From the NCBI GenBank assembly GCA_023512835.1, contig CM042088.1, forward strand, positions 57,099,579-57,163,578: a stretch of 64,000 bases of DNA, written 5' to 3'. A model generated the notes under the pieces. It saw nothing but the letters and a program-made list of their open reading frames with translations, was not told the origin of the DNA and made no database searches. Positions 45,676 through 57,255 of the stretch are shown in pieces; positions within the stretch are counted from its first letter, which is position 1; each line of letters opens with the position of its first letter. Both the position numbers and the translations under genes were made by a program. Source of the DNA: Taxillus chinensis. Lineage: Eukaryota; Streptophyta; Magnoliopsida; Santalales; Loranthaceae.

Positions 45676-47050
45676 GTGATCTTTTGCTTATTCAATTGAA
45701 CTTTTTTAGCCTTCCTACCCAATGGTCTCTTTAAGTCATTTGCAACAACTTTTTCTTTAGATTTATTGAATCATTTGAAGATATTGTTACTCCTCTCCTT
45801 TTCCTGGTTGGCCTAATAGTATCTTGACTATTGATCCATTTTGGTGCATACTTCAATACATTCCAACAATGTTTGAACACAAATTTATGCCTTTTAAGAT
45901 GTATTTATGTGTACATTTGTTTTCCATTATGAACCTTAAAAATCAACAAATAAAAATAATCAATATAATTAGTAGATAAAGAAATTGATGCATTAACGTA
46001 ACTTGAAGAGTATAAAAAATGTACATTGTCTTCCTTAGTTATATCACTTGGATGTAATGATTCAATTTTTGTTAAATATCCAAAAAATTTATTGCACTAT
46101 TGCTGAATAGTGGACCACTATTGCATTTTTTTTTTGATAAGTAAGAGAATTTATTTATTCACGAGAATCAAAATGCACACAAGAAGTGCACGATAGGTGA
46201 GAATACAAAAACGAAAACAACAACCCAATCAAAAAGAGCAACCATCCACCACATCCCAAATGGAAGAATAACACATCCCGCCTGAAGCATACAACCAATC
46301 ACCCAAAGAACGAAAAAAAGTACAAGAAAGCTCAGCAGCGGGCCGCTCCGTATCCTCAAAAACACGCGCGTTCCGCTCCCGCCAAATACTCCAAAGGAGG
46401 CAATGAGGGATGGCCCGCCACACTGCCGAATGCCGCCCCACGCCACTCAACCACCCGACAAACAATGCACGAAGTGACGAGGGCATCACCCACGAGATGC
46501 CGAAAAGACCCAGAACCAGATCCCACAAACTCCTGGCATAAGGGCAATGAAGGAAGAGATGATCGACATGCTCCGACGAAGATTTGCACATGTAACACCG
46601 ACTAACCAAAACAAAGCCCCGGCGCTGCAGATAATCTATAGTCAAAATCTTCCCCAAGACAGCAATCCAAGCAAAGAAGGTCACCCTAGAGGCCACTATT
46701 GCATTAAAGAACTTCGATTACAAACTTTTGAAAGTTCTATGAGCACGATAATAATCATGAGCTCTTATCCAAAATTTATCTAATTTTTAGTCATTACTTT
46801 GCATTGGATCTTGGTTGATAGCGAACCACGAAGATATAAAAGTCAAGTCTTCTTATATGGTAAAATTGGGAAGACGTGGTTTGAGCTTCCTAGAAGACTC
46901 TTGGAAAGGAAATTTCTCAAATAACTCTCTCGAAGGTGAAGTCATTTGGGTTCCATAAGAATATGGAATACTTTTATTATGTGAACCTTCTAGAGGGCAA
47001 ACAAAATTATGAGTTTCATTTTGAAAATCCTTCTCCAACCAAAAGCACAA
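45676..47050 (-). pseudogene. NAM-associated / Harbinger-ORF1-type gene, broken
   Basis: Minus-strand reading gives SRKLKPRLPNFTI, then a trihelix-like block (FISSWFAINQDPMQSND, KFWIRAHDYYRAHRTF), WSTIQQ and NKFFGYLTKIE, then FKHCWNVLKYAPKW and RPLGRKAKKVQLNKQK. This order matches plant proteins often named 'glutathione S-transferase T3-like' or NAM-associated (PF14303-type), relatives of the DNA-binding ORF of PIF/Harbinger transposons. Several stops (including TAG before WSTIQQ) and AT-rich insertions break it. A LINE (46127-46692) interrupts it exactly between SLM-Q and WSTIQQ. The left end stops at the CACTA-like sequence. Confidence 0.7.
46127..46692 (-). mobile_element. 5'-truncated L1-type LINE with target-site duplication
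   Basis: The minus strand encodes the end of a plant L1 ORF2: SRVTFFAWIAVLGKILT, LQRRGFVLVSRCYMCKS, EHVDHLFLHCPYARSLW and WSIWRERNARVFED, the zf-RVT region after the reverse transcriptase. The 3' end is an A10 tail (T10 on plus, 46126-46135). CCACTATTGCAT is duplicated at 46115-46126 and 46693-46704, the hallmark of target-primed integration. The 5' end is truncated so that only about 565 bp remain. Confidence 0.9.
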
Positions 47051-48060
47051 TAATTTGTCAATAATTCAATAAGTGCTCAGTATTTATTCAGTTATAATAT
47101 ATTCTTATTTTTATTAACAAAACCGGATTTAGATTGAGAAGAATGTTGACAATATCATATCAACTAAAAATAGAATTTTTGCAAAACAAATTATAAATGA
47201 AAGTTCTATGAACACTATCTGAACTATGTGTTTGTATTTCTAAATTTCATTATTATTCCTACATTCATTACCATTCTTGTGAATTCCTTTCCATTTTTTT
47301 ATTTCATATGGTAATAAAATAATTACAAAAGGGCATAACACTGGCTTCCGTTAGTCATACAATTATATTGTATACAATATTGAAAATATATTACAAAGCC
47401 CAAAACACCTCCATATCATCCAGATAACTTGTTTTAAAATTTAAATTGAACCCATATTTTATACACAATATGGGCATAATAAATTTTATACCCCCACAAA
47501 TTCACTTGACTATACACAATATGTTTTTTTCCGCATGGAATTCCAATTTGATACAACCCATATTTTATGATTCTTCTTATAAATAAAATAAAAATGAATT
47601 AATGAAACACACAAATAGAAAAGAAAATTATGTGAGAGCTTCATAAAATTGCAAACCCACATCGAGGGGTTTTAGGTAAATTACGCAAATCAAAGCTACC
47701 AATTTTAGGACCTAGGGTTTAAGTTCTATTGCACAATCAACAAAGAGAAGGGATGGTGCGACTTCAGCTAGGCGGCAGAGAGGAAGAATGAATGACAAAG
47801 GATTTGAGCTTCATTCGTCGACCGGCAACAGCGTTGGGTTAAGGGAGTAGGGCGTTGCGAGACGGAAAAAAAGGGAGACAAGGTCAAAGGTTCTTTATAA
47901 TCAATGTAGCTGGGAGATGGGAAATAGAAGAGTGGATGAGAGAGGCGAGAAAGGATAGAGAAATAAAATAATAAAATAATATATAAAGAATGAATAATAA
48001 TTCTTTACTGTGAAGAGTTATTTTAGTAACATGTATTCGACGATCAACAGTAAAAAAATG
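47051..48060. other. Intergenic between pseudogene and foldback element
   Basis: AT-rich DNA without a supportable gene. A denser stretch at 47,640-47,900 contains ACCTAGGGTTTAAG and purine-rich sequence that could be an old first exon, but no clear frame is present. Confidence 0.4.
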
Positions 48061-48165
48061 TTACGGTCCTTTTAGGGTAAAATAGAACGTCAACGTTTTT
48101 ACACACAAATGAGAAAAAAAAAACCCACCAATCTGCCACACGCGCTCCCTCCCTCAATACCCTTG

Positions 48166-48426
48166 ATGCACTCCCTCTCCAACGGATATCGCCAGCCCAG
48201 ATCCCATGCCGTCTCCGCCCTGTTGAAGGGAGGATCTTCTACCCCTTCTCTCTCACAGCACACTCCCATCCCGTTGGCACCCTCCAAAGCCCTCTCCCTC
48301 TTCCCCTCCTTCCCTCTCCCAACCTCTGCTCAGTCCAACCGGGTGGCTTCCTCCCTTATCGCGGTTCCCTCGGGCTCGGTGATGGACGAAAAACCAGTCC
48401 ATCCGACATACATGCTACATATGTGA
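48166..48426 (+). pseudogene. Ser/Pro-rich first-exon-like frame in left arm
   Basis: From ATG 48166 an 87-codon frame (MHSLSNGYRQPRS, SKALSLFPSFPLPTSAQS) is rich in Ser, Pro and Leu, like a plastid transit peptide, and lies in the only GC-rich part of the arm. The inverted copy at about 61,170-61,470 has indels. It may be exon 1 of the gene whose next exon fragment is at 49428, but that link is inference. Confidence 0.3.
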
Positions 48427-49427
48427 CACATGTTATCCGACATTTCGACCTTGGATTCGTGTGTCATTCGCGGAGGAGAACCCTAGTCCCTGGAATCGAG
48501 GTTTCAATTGATGATAGTATGACACAAATTATGCGCTTTTATGTCAACAATTGGGTCTTTTGTTTTTCTTTTTCTTCGATTTTCATTCTTTAAAAAAACA
48601 AAACAAACAGAATTCCCTAATTTTGCGTTGTTTTCATCGTCTGTTTAGTTTGGTTGTTTGTTCATCTTTGTTGGGTTTATGTATCATAATCTGTAATTGA
48701 TTTCCTTAAATTAGTATTGTATGTGGTTTCATTTGGTGTTTTGTTTTTCCTGGGATTTTGCTCCCCCAATGTATCTGAAATGCTTCACCCGAATTTATTT
48801 TGAATCTGCATCAGTATTTTTGGCGGTTGGCACCCATTTTCGCAGTAGCATCAGAGCATTTCTTTGGTATGGCATCTATCTATCTCATTTGTAGTATGGC
48901 ATCTCCTGAGAATTCATATGGCAACGGTTGGGTTGGGGCGTCTTCTTGAAATGAAAACCATTAAACTGGTGAAATTATTTCTAATTTATAATGATTAAAG
49001 ATAGATATTTCTGTGTCTGTAAATATTCACAACTGAAAGGAGCCGTGAATGCAGTCATGGGTTTAATACTATTGAGATATGTTGTTTGTATATGCTAGCC
49101 CTGAATCCACTTGGTGGAATGGGACGGGATGGTGCTATAGATTTTCTCTTGTCATATTGAATCATGAAGTCTGCTAGTAACTACTTCACAAAGTTTTAAT
49201 CGGGGACACATGTTCTTTTGTAATAGTAATATGAATCAGGGGTATCAAGGGAGAGGGTGCGCATGTGGGTAGATTGTGGCTTTTTATTTTTTGTTTGTTT
49301 GTTTTTTTATTTGTTCATGCCCATGTCCAATATGGTTGACAAAGTTATTGGTTGGTTGATACATAATTATAGAAGCATGGCAAAGGCTAAAATATTAGTT
49401 TCAAAATGAACTATTGTTTGTCTACAG

Positions 49428-49492
49428 AGGCATGGCTATTATGTAGTCGGGTTCGAGAGGCAATGACTGAGCTTGATCTTTGTGCAGAAGTG
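49428..49492 (+). pseudogene. Exon fragment of a thioredoxin-fold / GST-N plastid protein
   Basis: After a good acceptor (TTTGTCTACAG) the frame reads EAWLLCSRVREAMTELDL and then CAEV, a close match to the conserved CxxRVREAxTELDLxVEV block of plant glutathione-S-transferase N-domain/thioredoxin-family plastid proteins. Similarity stops abruptly after EV, and a stop codon follows 9 codons later. The inverted copy (54923-54990, minus) reads ASPSQPRVREA, closer to the family's EASPFCRRVREA. Only this one short exon piece is seen. Confidence 0.5.
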
Positions 49493-50900
49493 AAGGACAA
49501 GAACACTAACAGTTTTTAAAATTTATTTATTCTTCACAAGTTGATTAATATATGATTGTTTGCAGTAATATTAGATGGTCTTGATATCATGTTTCATTCT
49601 TACATGTGATATTTTCTTTTTGAAACAGGAAGTTTGATCACAAGAGTTGGGTCATGGGAGTTACAAGAAAATTAATGGCATAATAGTGTGGTTGTTTGTT
49701 TAATGGAGTGTGATTGGAATTGTTAGCATATGATTGTATGGTGTATGTATTTAGCTTTCTATATTGTAAATTAAAATTTGTAAGAAGTCGGTGTTCATTT
49801 TTTGGGTGTTGTTTGTCAAACCATTTTGGTTATATACTATTGCAGGAATGAATATGAAAAATCTGAATAATTACGTTCAATGTTTGCAGACAAATCTGAA
49901 CAGAAAAAAATTTGCATCAATAAATTTGTCGGCCATTGAGCAAAGGTCAGAAATAACATGTTGTCCACCTACACAAAAAAAAATCCCACACTAAATTGTC
50001 CGCATGAGACCAATCACTGCAGCTACGCCGCGATGACGCAAAAATGTTAGGTTGGACTTTTCTAAAAGTATGAAAAAAAATCATTTATGAAACTTGACTA
50101 TTGCGTAAAAAAATTATAAAGGAAATTCATTAAAATCCATATCTATGATTAAATCTTCATGCATCACCATTATTATGTCAATTAGCATTACCATGTCCAA
50201 GCCGTTAGGCCACCAAAAATATGACTAAAATGATTATCTCATCATTAAAAAAAGAGTTCTAGCAATTGAAAATTTTATTCAAAAATCCATACAAGGTGAG
50301 TTCTATAATGAAGTAATAAAATTACCAGGCTATATGTAGTAGTGTTCAAGGCTTGTAATTCTAGTATGACCTTCAAATTCAAACAAATGAAGTCTGCTAA
50401 CTCTTATTTGATACATGGAGTATACATTGAACCACATATGGACTAAGACAATTTGGTAATTTTTGTTATAAGAGTGATTTTTGATATTCATACATTACAT
50501 GCACTACTTCGCAGCTGCAATTGCAATGGTTATTTTTATTTTTATTTTTGGGCAAAACGATGACGTTTTTCTAACGTAAAGGAACCACAACAAATTTGAG
50601 CTTCTTGGTCTGCCCAATCTTCTTCAAAGGTATCTGAATTTTAGAGCATGGGCTAGAAGAGCAAGGGATGGGTCACAATTATCCGGCCTAAATAATCAAA
50701 CAGCCCGTGCTATAGGTGGAGCAAGGAAGCATCACATTAGTCTTGGAATATCATTTCGATTTGGTTGATGTGTGCCACATATAGAGATAATGGGAGCCAA
50801 TGTCCATTATTATATAAGAGAGATATGAGAAGGCAAAAACATTTATAATTAGTATGGCACATGGGGCAACAACAGCATGCTGTCCACCTACATAAAAAAA

Positions 50901-51010
50901 ATTCCTGCACTAAATTGTCTTGCATTAAAAAAAATCCTGCACTAAGTCGAAAAAATTCCTGCACTAAATTGTCTTGCATTAAAAAAAAATCCTGCACTAA
51001 GTTGAAAAAA
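50901..51010 (+). repeat. 54-bp tandem duplication in left arm
   Basis: ATTCCTGCACTAAATTGTC starts at 50901 and again at 50955, each unit ending CCTGCACTAAGT(C/T)GAAAA. The mirrored copy is at about 53,440-53,570 in the right arm. Confidence 0.8.
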
Positions 51011-51773
51011 AATTCCATTGGTAACTTGGTAAATGTTACACCAAAAAACTGCAGGTACACTATTAAAAAAATGCCTGTTACTGAAAAAACTGGATGGGGC
51101 AAAACTGTTAGGCCAAGGCTTTTCTAAAAGCTGTAGGTACGCCATCTTGGGGCAGCATCATTTTATTGCTATAGCAGCAACCAATCACTGCAGGCAACCA
51201 ATACCAACTGCACCAAACCATATATCGGTGAGGAAAATATAGAAAATGGAGAAAATGCATGTTTCAAGCTAAAAATTCTGCTATGAATGAAATGTGACTA
51301 TTGCGTAAAAAAAATGCTATCAATAAACACAACTACCTGTGTAAAATAAAGATCCTGATTTGTTTGTCTTCAAAATCAAATAAAGCAGGAAAGAAATTCT
51401 TTAAAATCCATCTCTATGATTAAATCTTGATGCATCACCATTATTATGTCCATTAACATTACCATGTTCATGCTGCTGGGCCACCTGAAATATGACCAAA
51501 ATGATTATCTCATCATTAAAAAAAGAGTTCTAGCAATTGAAAATTTTATTAAAAAATTCTTAACTAAGGCTATATGTAAAAAAATTACCGGGCTATATGT
51601 AGTAGTATTCAAGGCTTGTGTTTCTAGTAAGCAGACGTCATAAACACTTACAAAGTTAAGCAATGATTGATAATTCTCATATGCAGGATACATGAATGGC
51701 ATTAAGCTTGACTAAAAAAAACCATTGTTAGAAGAAAAAACCATTATTAAGCAAATTAAAATTTGGTAAAATA

Positions 51774-52704
51774 GAAAACTATGTTAGAAAAAAAAAATTA
51801 TTAAACTTACATCATATGTAGGAGAGGAAGGACTAGGAGGTTGTGGAAAAACTAGAGGAGACAAAGGGAAGATTTTGGAATTGTTGAAACATGGGTATTT
51901 TTTTCTTCCTTTTCAATAGGAGCGATATCCGTCTCCTCCCGCTCTATTAAATCTTCAAGTTCTCCGGCAGCTACCTCTCCTCCCTCCCAGCTGCAGCTAG
52001 ATCGACATCCGCCCTGCCACTACATCAACATCCGTCAACATCACCATTGTCGTCCTCGCCAGAGACGACGCAGTCAAGCAATGCTAGCCCAGATCTGCCC
52101 ACACTTCCCACTATTCGAAGATCCCTCTTCGGTAATGATGCTGCAGTAGAAATCGAGGCCGTGTCCATCAAGTAAATATTTTTTCTCTTTTTATTGTTGT
52201 CGGCTGTGTTCATTAGGTAATGCCCACATTGTTATCCAGGCTATTTTGGTTTTAATATTATTGAAAGAGCTTGGTTCAATTGAGTATTTTGCAGACTTGA
52301 TTTGTTTGAAACTGAAGGTCATATTATTGAAATGGAACTTGCAAATGTTCAGAATGACTTGAGTAATTGTGATTGGAAGCCTAGAATCGGCATATCTTTT
52401 GATACAGAACAAAGGTCCTACGATTTTTATAATGGTTATGGGGCAAAGGTTGGCTTTAGCATCAAAAGGGATTATGTTAACAAGAATAAGGAGGGTTTTA
52501 TCACTTCAAGAAAATTTGTTTGTAATAAGGAAGGGTTTCGACATTTTGACAAACGAGATCCATTGACAAAAAATCCTAGGCAAGAAGTAAGGATTGGTTG
52601 TCAAGCACGCTTGGTCATTAAATGGGATAGATTGATTGGAAAGTACACTGTCACTGATTTTTTTGAACAATACAATCATCCTCTTGTATCACCACAATGT
52701 GCCC
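51774..52704. other. Spacer of the inverted repeat
   Basis: 931 bp present once, between the arm ends. It contains a Pro/Ser-rich exon-like frame (51,958-52,171) and most of a FAR1-type DNA-binding domain (from 52,294), which runs on into the right arm. Confidence 0.8.
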
Positions 52705-52751
52705 ATATTTTACCAAATTTTAATTTGCTTAATAATGGTTTTTTCTTCTAA
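51958..52751 (+). pseudogene. FAR1/FHY3-type DNA-binding domain fragment, two exons
   Basis: The second part (52295-52751) follows the acceptor TATTTTGCAG and encodes the FAR1 domain: PRIGISFDTEQRSYDFYN, GFSIKRDY, SRKFVCNKEG, RIGCQARLVIKWD, KYTVTDFFEQYNHPL. The zinc-chelating C, C and H residues of this WRKY-GCM1-like fold are visible. The first part (51958-52171) is an open Ser/Pro-rich stretch ending EIEAVSIK at a GTAAAT donor, and joins in frame (SIKLDLFETEG). The first in-frame ATG after the acceptor is 52332; none is seen upstream. After the domain the frame crosses the arm border and stops at 52751, so the MULE-type transposase core and SWIM domain are absent. FAR1-type domains occur in host regulators and in MULE transposases. 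Confidence 0.7.
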
Positions 52752-55145
52752 CAATGGTTTTTTAGTCAAGCTTAATGCCATTCATGTATCCTGCATATGA
52801 GAATTATCAATCATTGCCTAACTTTGTAAGTGTTTACGACATCTGCTTACTAAAAACACAAGCCTTGAATACTACTACATTTAGCCCAGTAATTTTTTTA
52901 CATATAGCCTTAGTTAAGAATTTTTTAATAAAATTTTCAATTGCTAGAACTCTTTTTTTAGTGATGAGATAATCATTTTGGTCATATTTGAGGTGGCCTA
53001 GCATCATGAACATGGTAATGTTAATGGACATAATAATGATGATGCATCAAGATTTAATCACAGAGATGGATTTTAAAGAATTTCTTTCCTGCTTTATTTG
53101 ATTTTGAAGACAAACAAATCAGGATCTTTATTTTACACAGGTAGTTGTGTTTATTGATAGCATTTTTGTTACGCAATAGTCACATTTTATTTATAGCAGA
53201 TTTTTTAGCTTGAAACATGCATTTTCTCCATTTTCTATATTTTCCTCACCGATATATGGTTCGGTGCAGTTGGTATTGGTTGCTGCTATAGCAATAAAAT
53301 GATGCTGCCCCAAGATGGCGTACCTACAACTTTTAGAAAAGCCTTGGCCTAACAGTTTTGCCCCATCCAGTTTTTTCAATAACAGGCATTTTTTTGATAG
53401 TGTACCTGCAGTTTTTTGGTGTAACATTTACCAAGTTACCAATGGATTTTTTTTCAAATTAGTGCAGGATTTTTTTTAATGTGGGACAATTTAGTGTAGG
53501 ATTTTTTTCAACTTAGTGCAGAATTTTTTTTAATGCAAGACAATTTAGTGCAGGAATTTTTTTATGTAGGTGGACAGCATGCTGTTGTTGCCCCATGTGC
53601 CATACTGATTATAAATGTTTTTGCCTTCTCATATCTCTCTTATATAATAATGGACACTGACTCCCATTATCTCTATATGTGGCACACATCAATCAAATCG
53701 AAATGATTTTCCAAGACTAGTGTGATGCTTCCTTGCTCCACCTATAGCACGGGCCGTTTGATTATTTAGGCCGGATAATTGTGACCCATCCCTTGCTCTT
53801 CTAGCCCATGCTCTAAAAATCAGATACCTTTGAAGAAGATTGGGCAGACCAAGAAGCTCAAATTTGTTGTGGTTCCTTTACGTTAGAAAAACGTCATCGT
53901 TTTGCCCAAAAATAAAAATAAAAATAACCATTGCAATTGCAGCTTGAAGTAGTGCGTGTAATGTATGAATATCAAAAATCACTCTTATAACAAAATTTAC
54001 CAAATTGTCTTAGTCCATATGTGGTTCAATGTATACTCCATGTATCAAATAAGAGTTAGCAGACTTCATTTGTTTGAATTTGAAGGTCATACTAGAATTA
54101 CAAGCCTTGAACACTACTATATAGCATGGTAATTTTATTACTAATTATAGAACTCACCTTGTATGGATTTTTGAATAAAATTTTCAATTGCTAGAACTCT
54201 TTTTTTAATGATGAGATAATCATTTTAGTCATATTTTAGGTGGCCCAGCGGCTTGGACATGGTCATGTTAATTGACATAATAATAGTGATGCATGAAGAT
54301 TTAATCATAGATATGAATTTTAATGAATTTCCTTTATAATTTTTTTACGCAATAGTCAAGTTTCATAAATGATTTTTTTTCATACTTTTAGAAAAGCCCA
54401 ACCTAATATTTTTGCGTCATCACGGCGTAGCTGCAGTGATTGGTCTCATGCGGACAATTTAGTGCGGGATTTTTTTTTTGTGTAGGTGGACAACATGTTA
54501 TTTCTGACCTTTGCTCAATGGCCGACAAATTTATTGATGCAAATTTTTTTCTGTTCAGATTTGTCTGCAAACATTGAACGTAATTGTTTAGATTTTTCAT
54601 ATTCATTCATGCAATAGTATATAACCAAAATGGTTTACAAACACACCAAAGAACACCGACTTTATAAATTTTAATTACAAGTAGAAAGCTAAATACATAC
54701 ACCATACAATCATATGCTACAATACAACCACACATAAACAAACAACCACACTAAACCATAATCTGACCATGATACTTTCGATGCAAATACCAACTCTTGG
54801 ATAAACTTCGTTTCAAAAAGAAAAACACATGTAAGAAGAAACATGATATCAAGACCATCAAATACTCGGGAACAATCATATTACTGGAAGAAAAATAAAT
54901 TTAAAAGCGATAGTGTTCTTGTCCTTCACTTCGCACAAAGATCAAGCTGTCATGCCTCTCGAACCCGAGGCTGGGAGGGCGATGCCTATGTAGACAAAAA
55001 AGTCATTTTGAAACTAATATTTTAGCCTTGCCATGTATAAATGTACAACCAACCAAAACTTGACCATATTGGACATGGGCATGAACAAAAAAAAAACAAA
55101 CAAACAAAAAAAAAAAGCCACAACACCCCTGCGCACCCCTCCCTA
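52705..55145 (-). repeat. Right arm of giant inverted repeat, inner part
   Basis: Inverted copy of about 49,265-51,773. It contains the same direct duplication and the inverted exon fragment (54923-54990). It ends at GCGCACCCCTCCCTA, where Gypsy C begins. Against the left arm there are scattered substitutions and short indels (for example a 19-bp piece around 51,181-51,199 is missing here). Confidence 0.85.
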
Positions 55146-55463
55146 TGTCTGGGGTCGCCTTTATAACTACCGTGCGGCTGTTCCACCGTACGAAGGAACT
55201 GGTCGCTAACTTGCATTGAACGAACCCTCGATCCGTAGTAAAGAATTGTTAGGGAGGCTGGAAAAACAATTTAAAGAAGGAACAAACGATTGTTGATCTG
55301 AAAGCTTACAACATCCCCCCATATGAGTTAACACTTTTTATGTCGCCGAGACATCATATATGATCGAAATCAAAATCCCACTACCTATAGCTAAGACAAC
55401 ACTTTACAAGGGGGAAATACCCCAAAAAGCCTAAGGTGCTAGGATAAGCCTCGGTCCGTGACA
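55146..55463 (-). repeat. 3' LTR of Gypsy C, 318 bp
   Basis: It starts TGTCTGGGGTCGCC and ends GGTCCGTGACA; a polypurine tract (sense GGGTGAGGGAGAA) adjoins at 55464-55476. Compared with the other LTR it is 67 bp shorter through many small gaps. Confidence 0.85.
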
Positions 55464-55469
55464 TTCTCC

Positions 55470-57255
55470 CTCACCCGTTGGTGTCCTCGTTGCGTCTTCG
55501 GCTCCTCGGCTCGCAGCTGATGTAGCGTTCACTCCTTCACGGTACTCTTCATCTCCTTGAGAATTGCCCCGTCCTCTTCCTTCTCCCCCCTTCCTCTTCA
55601 ACCGGCTGTTCTTCCTTGGACGTAGCTCCACCCTTGGGTCCGCCTCTTCTGGCCGACTCTACAGAATGGATTTTCTCTATCTCTTTGTGTAGGTCTTGCT
55701 TGATCGTTGGTGTCCGCACCGTTCGTTGTCCGCTCGTATCTCCAGTCTTCGTGGTAAGGCTTGAGCAAACTAACGTGGAACACCGAAGCCTTTGTAAGCT
55801 AGTCGGGAGGTCCGGTGATGAGACCTCCCAACTCTCTTAAGACTTTGAAAGGCCCCTCATAACGGCGCACCAAACCCTTATGCAACGTCTAAGTGCTTGG
55901 TTTGGCGCGGAAGAATTAGCATCACCATGCTCCTCCCGAAATTCCAAGGGCCTCCTTTGTGATCCGCCCACTTCTTCATTTTCTCGCCGCTTTGTGCAAG
56001 ATGCCCCGGCGTCCGTCTTCATGTCATCCTTTTGCAAACTGAACGCTGGGCTCTTTCCAATGTACCCAAGTGATGGAAGTGGGCGTCAATGGTTACTTGC
56101 CGGAAGTTGCGAACGGGCTCTGTCGTGGACTCGCTCTTGCAGTTTATGAGATTGGGCTATGTCCAAGAACTTGGCCCAATCTCTTTGATTGCACTCACGT
56201 AGGCCTCAAATCGACTCCAAGCCAACCGTTTTGGCCGTCTGTTTGTGGGTGGAAACTGTTGAAAAGTTTAAAAGGTCGAACCCATTATCCGGAATGCTCG
56301 GTCCAAAATGCCCGAAATCGTGAGTCCGATCGCTCACGATTGTCTTTGGAATGCTCTTCACCACGTACTTGAAGAATAGTTGGGCCGTGTCATCAGTGGT
56401 GATCCTTCTTGGAGGGGGGGGTCATGAAAATGCAACTTGAGATGGTCGACCACAACAAGATCGTTCCGCTCCTCGGATCTTGGGAGACAAACAAGAAGCC
56501 ATCGAAACACTTTCCCAAGGCTTTCTTGGGCAACGGTTTAACTCCCTTGCCGATTCTCTATCTTGTCTGTTGGCACACAAGACAAGTCCTCACGTACACT
56601 TGGACGTCCTCGAAAGTTGAGGCCTGGCCCGTTTCACAAGCCGGTACGATCGACTCGGGATGGCGGCGGCTGGCGGGGGGTCGTGACATTCTTTGAGGAT
56701 ATCTCCAACATCCCCTTTGGAACGTACACCCATTCCCTGAGTATGGAGCAAGTCGTCCCTAGCCAAAATCGCCGCGTTTCCCCCTTGACGCATTCCACCA
56801 ACGACTTGGCTAATGGATCATGCTCCATTCCTTCCTTGTTGTCCACCGGGGAGTGGTTGGTAATGGTCACGTTTCGCCTTTCGACTTAGTGTATCGGCCA
56901 CCACATTATTTGTGCCGGTTTGTCTTGAGCACAAAGTCAAATTCGCTAGAGTCCTTGCCACCGTGCTTGCTTCGGAGTTAAGTTCCTTTGGGTTAGGAAA
57001 AACTCATAGCAATATATCCGTCTTCACCACGACTTGGACCCTAGCAAGAATGCCTCCACACCCGAAGGCAAGCATAACCCGTCATCTCCTTTTCATGCAC
57101 CGCGTACCTCCGTTCGGTGCCATTGAGTCCGGCTTTCGTATGCTACGGGAGTGCCCCTCATGCCTAAGAACTCCACCGATGGCAAAGTCGAAGCATCGGT
57201 GTGAACTCATAAGGAACATATGGTCCGGGTATCACGGTCCGTTGGTCACCGCTGC
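55470..57255 (-). pseudogene. Gypsy C RNase H and integrase, heavily degraded
   Basis: No long frame survives. Near 55,783-55,700 the sense strand reads FHVSLLKPYHEDW, the conserved stretch after the integrase core, which places the end of pol. Short integrase- and RNase H-like words elsewhere are in shifting frames, consistent with many small deletions. Confidence 0.5.

Larger units (their letters stand above)
48061..51773 (+). repeat. Left arm of giant inverted repeat
   Basis: 3713 bp that reappear inverted at 52705-55145 plus 60377-61571. The outer end begins TTACGGTCCTTTTAGGGTA at 48061 (complement at 61571); the inner end is TTTGGTAAAATA at 51773 (complement at 52705). Where compared, the arms look about 95% identical, with indels. 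Contents: a CpG-rich Ser/Pro-rich frame (48166-48426), an exon-like fragment (49428-49492), a direct duplication of about 0.4-0.7 kb (49,958-50,380 and 50,872-51,640) and a 54-bp tandem repeat. Long-TIR MULE/foldback element or inverted segmental duplication are the alternatives. I found no 9-bp target duplication. Confidence 0.85.
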
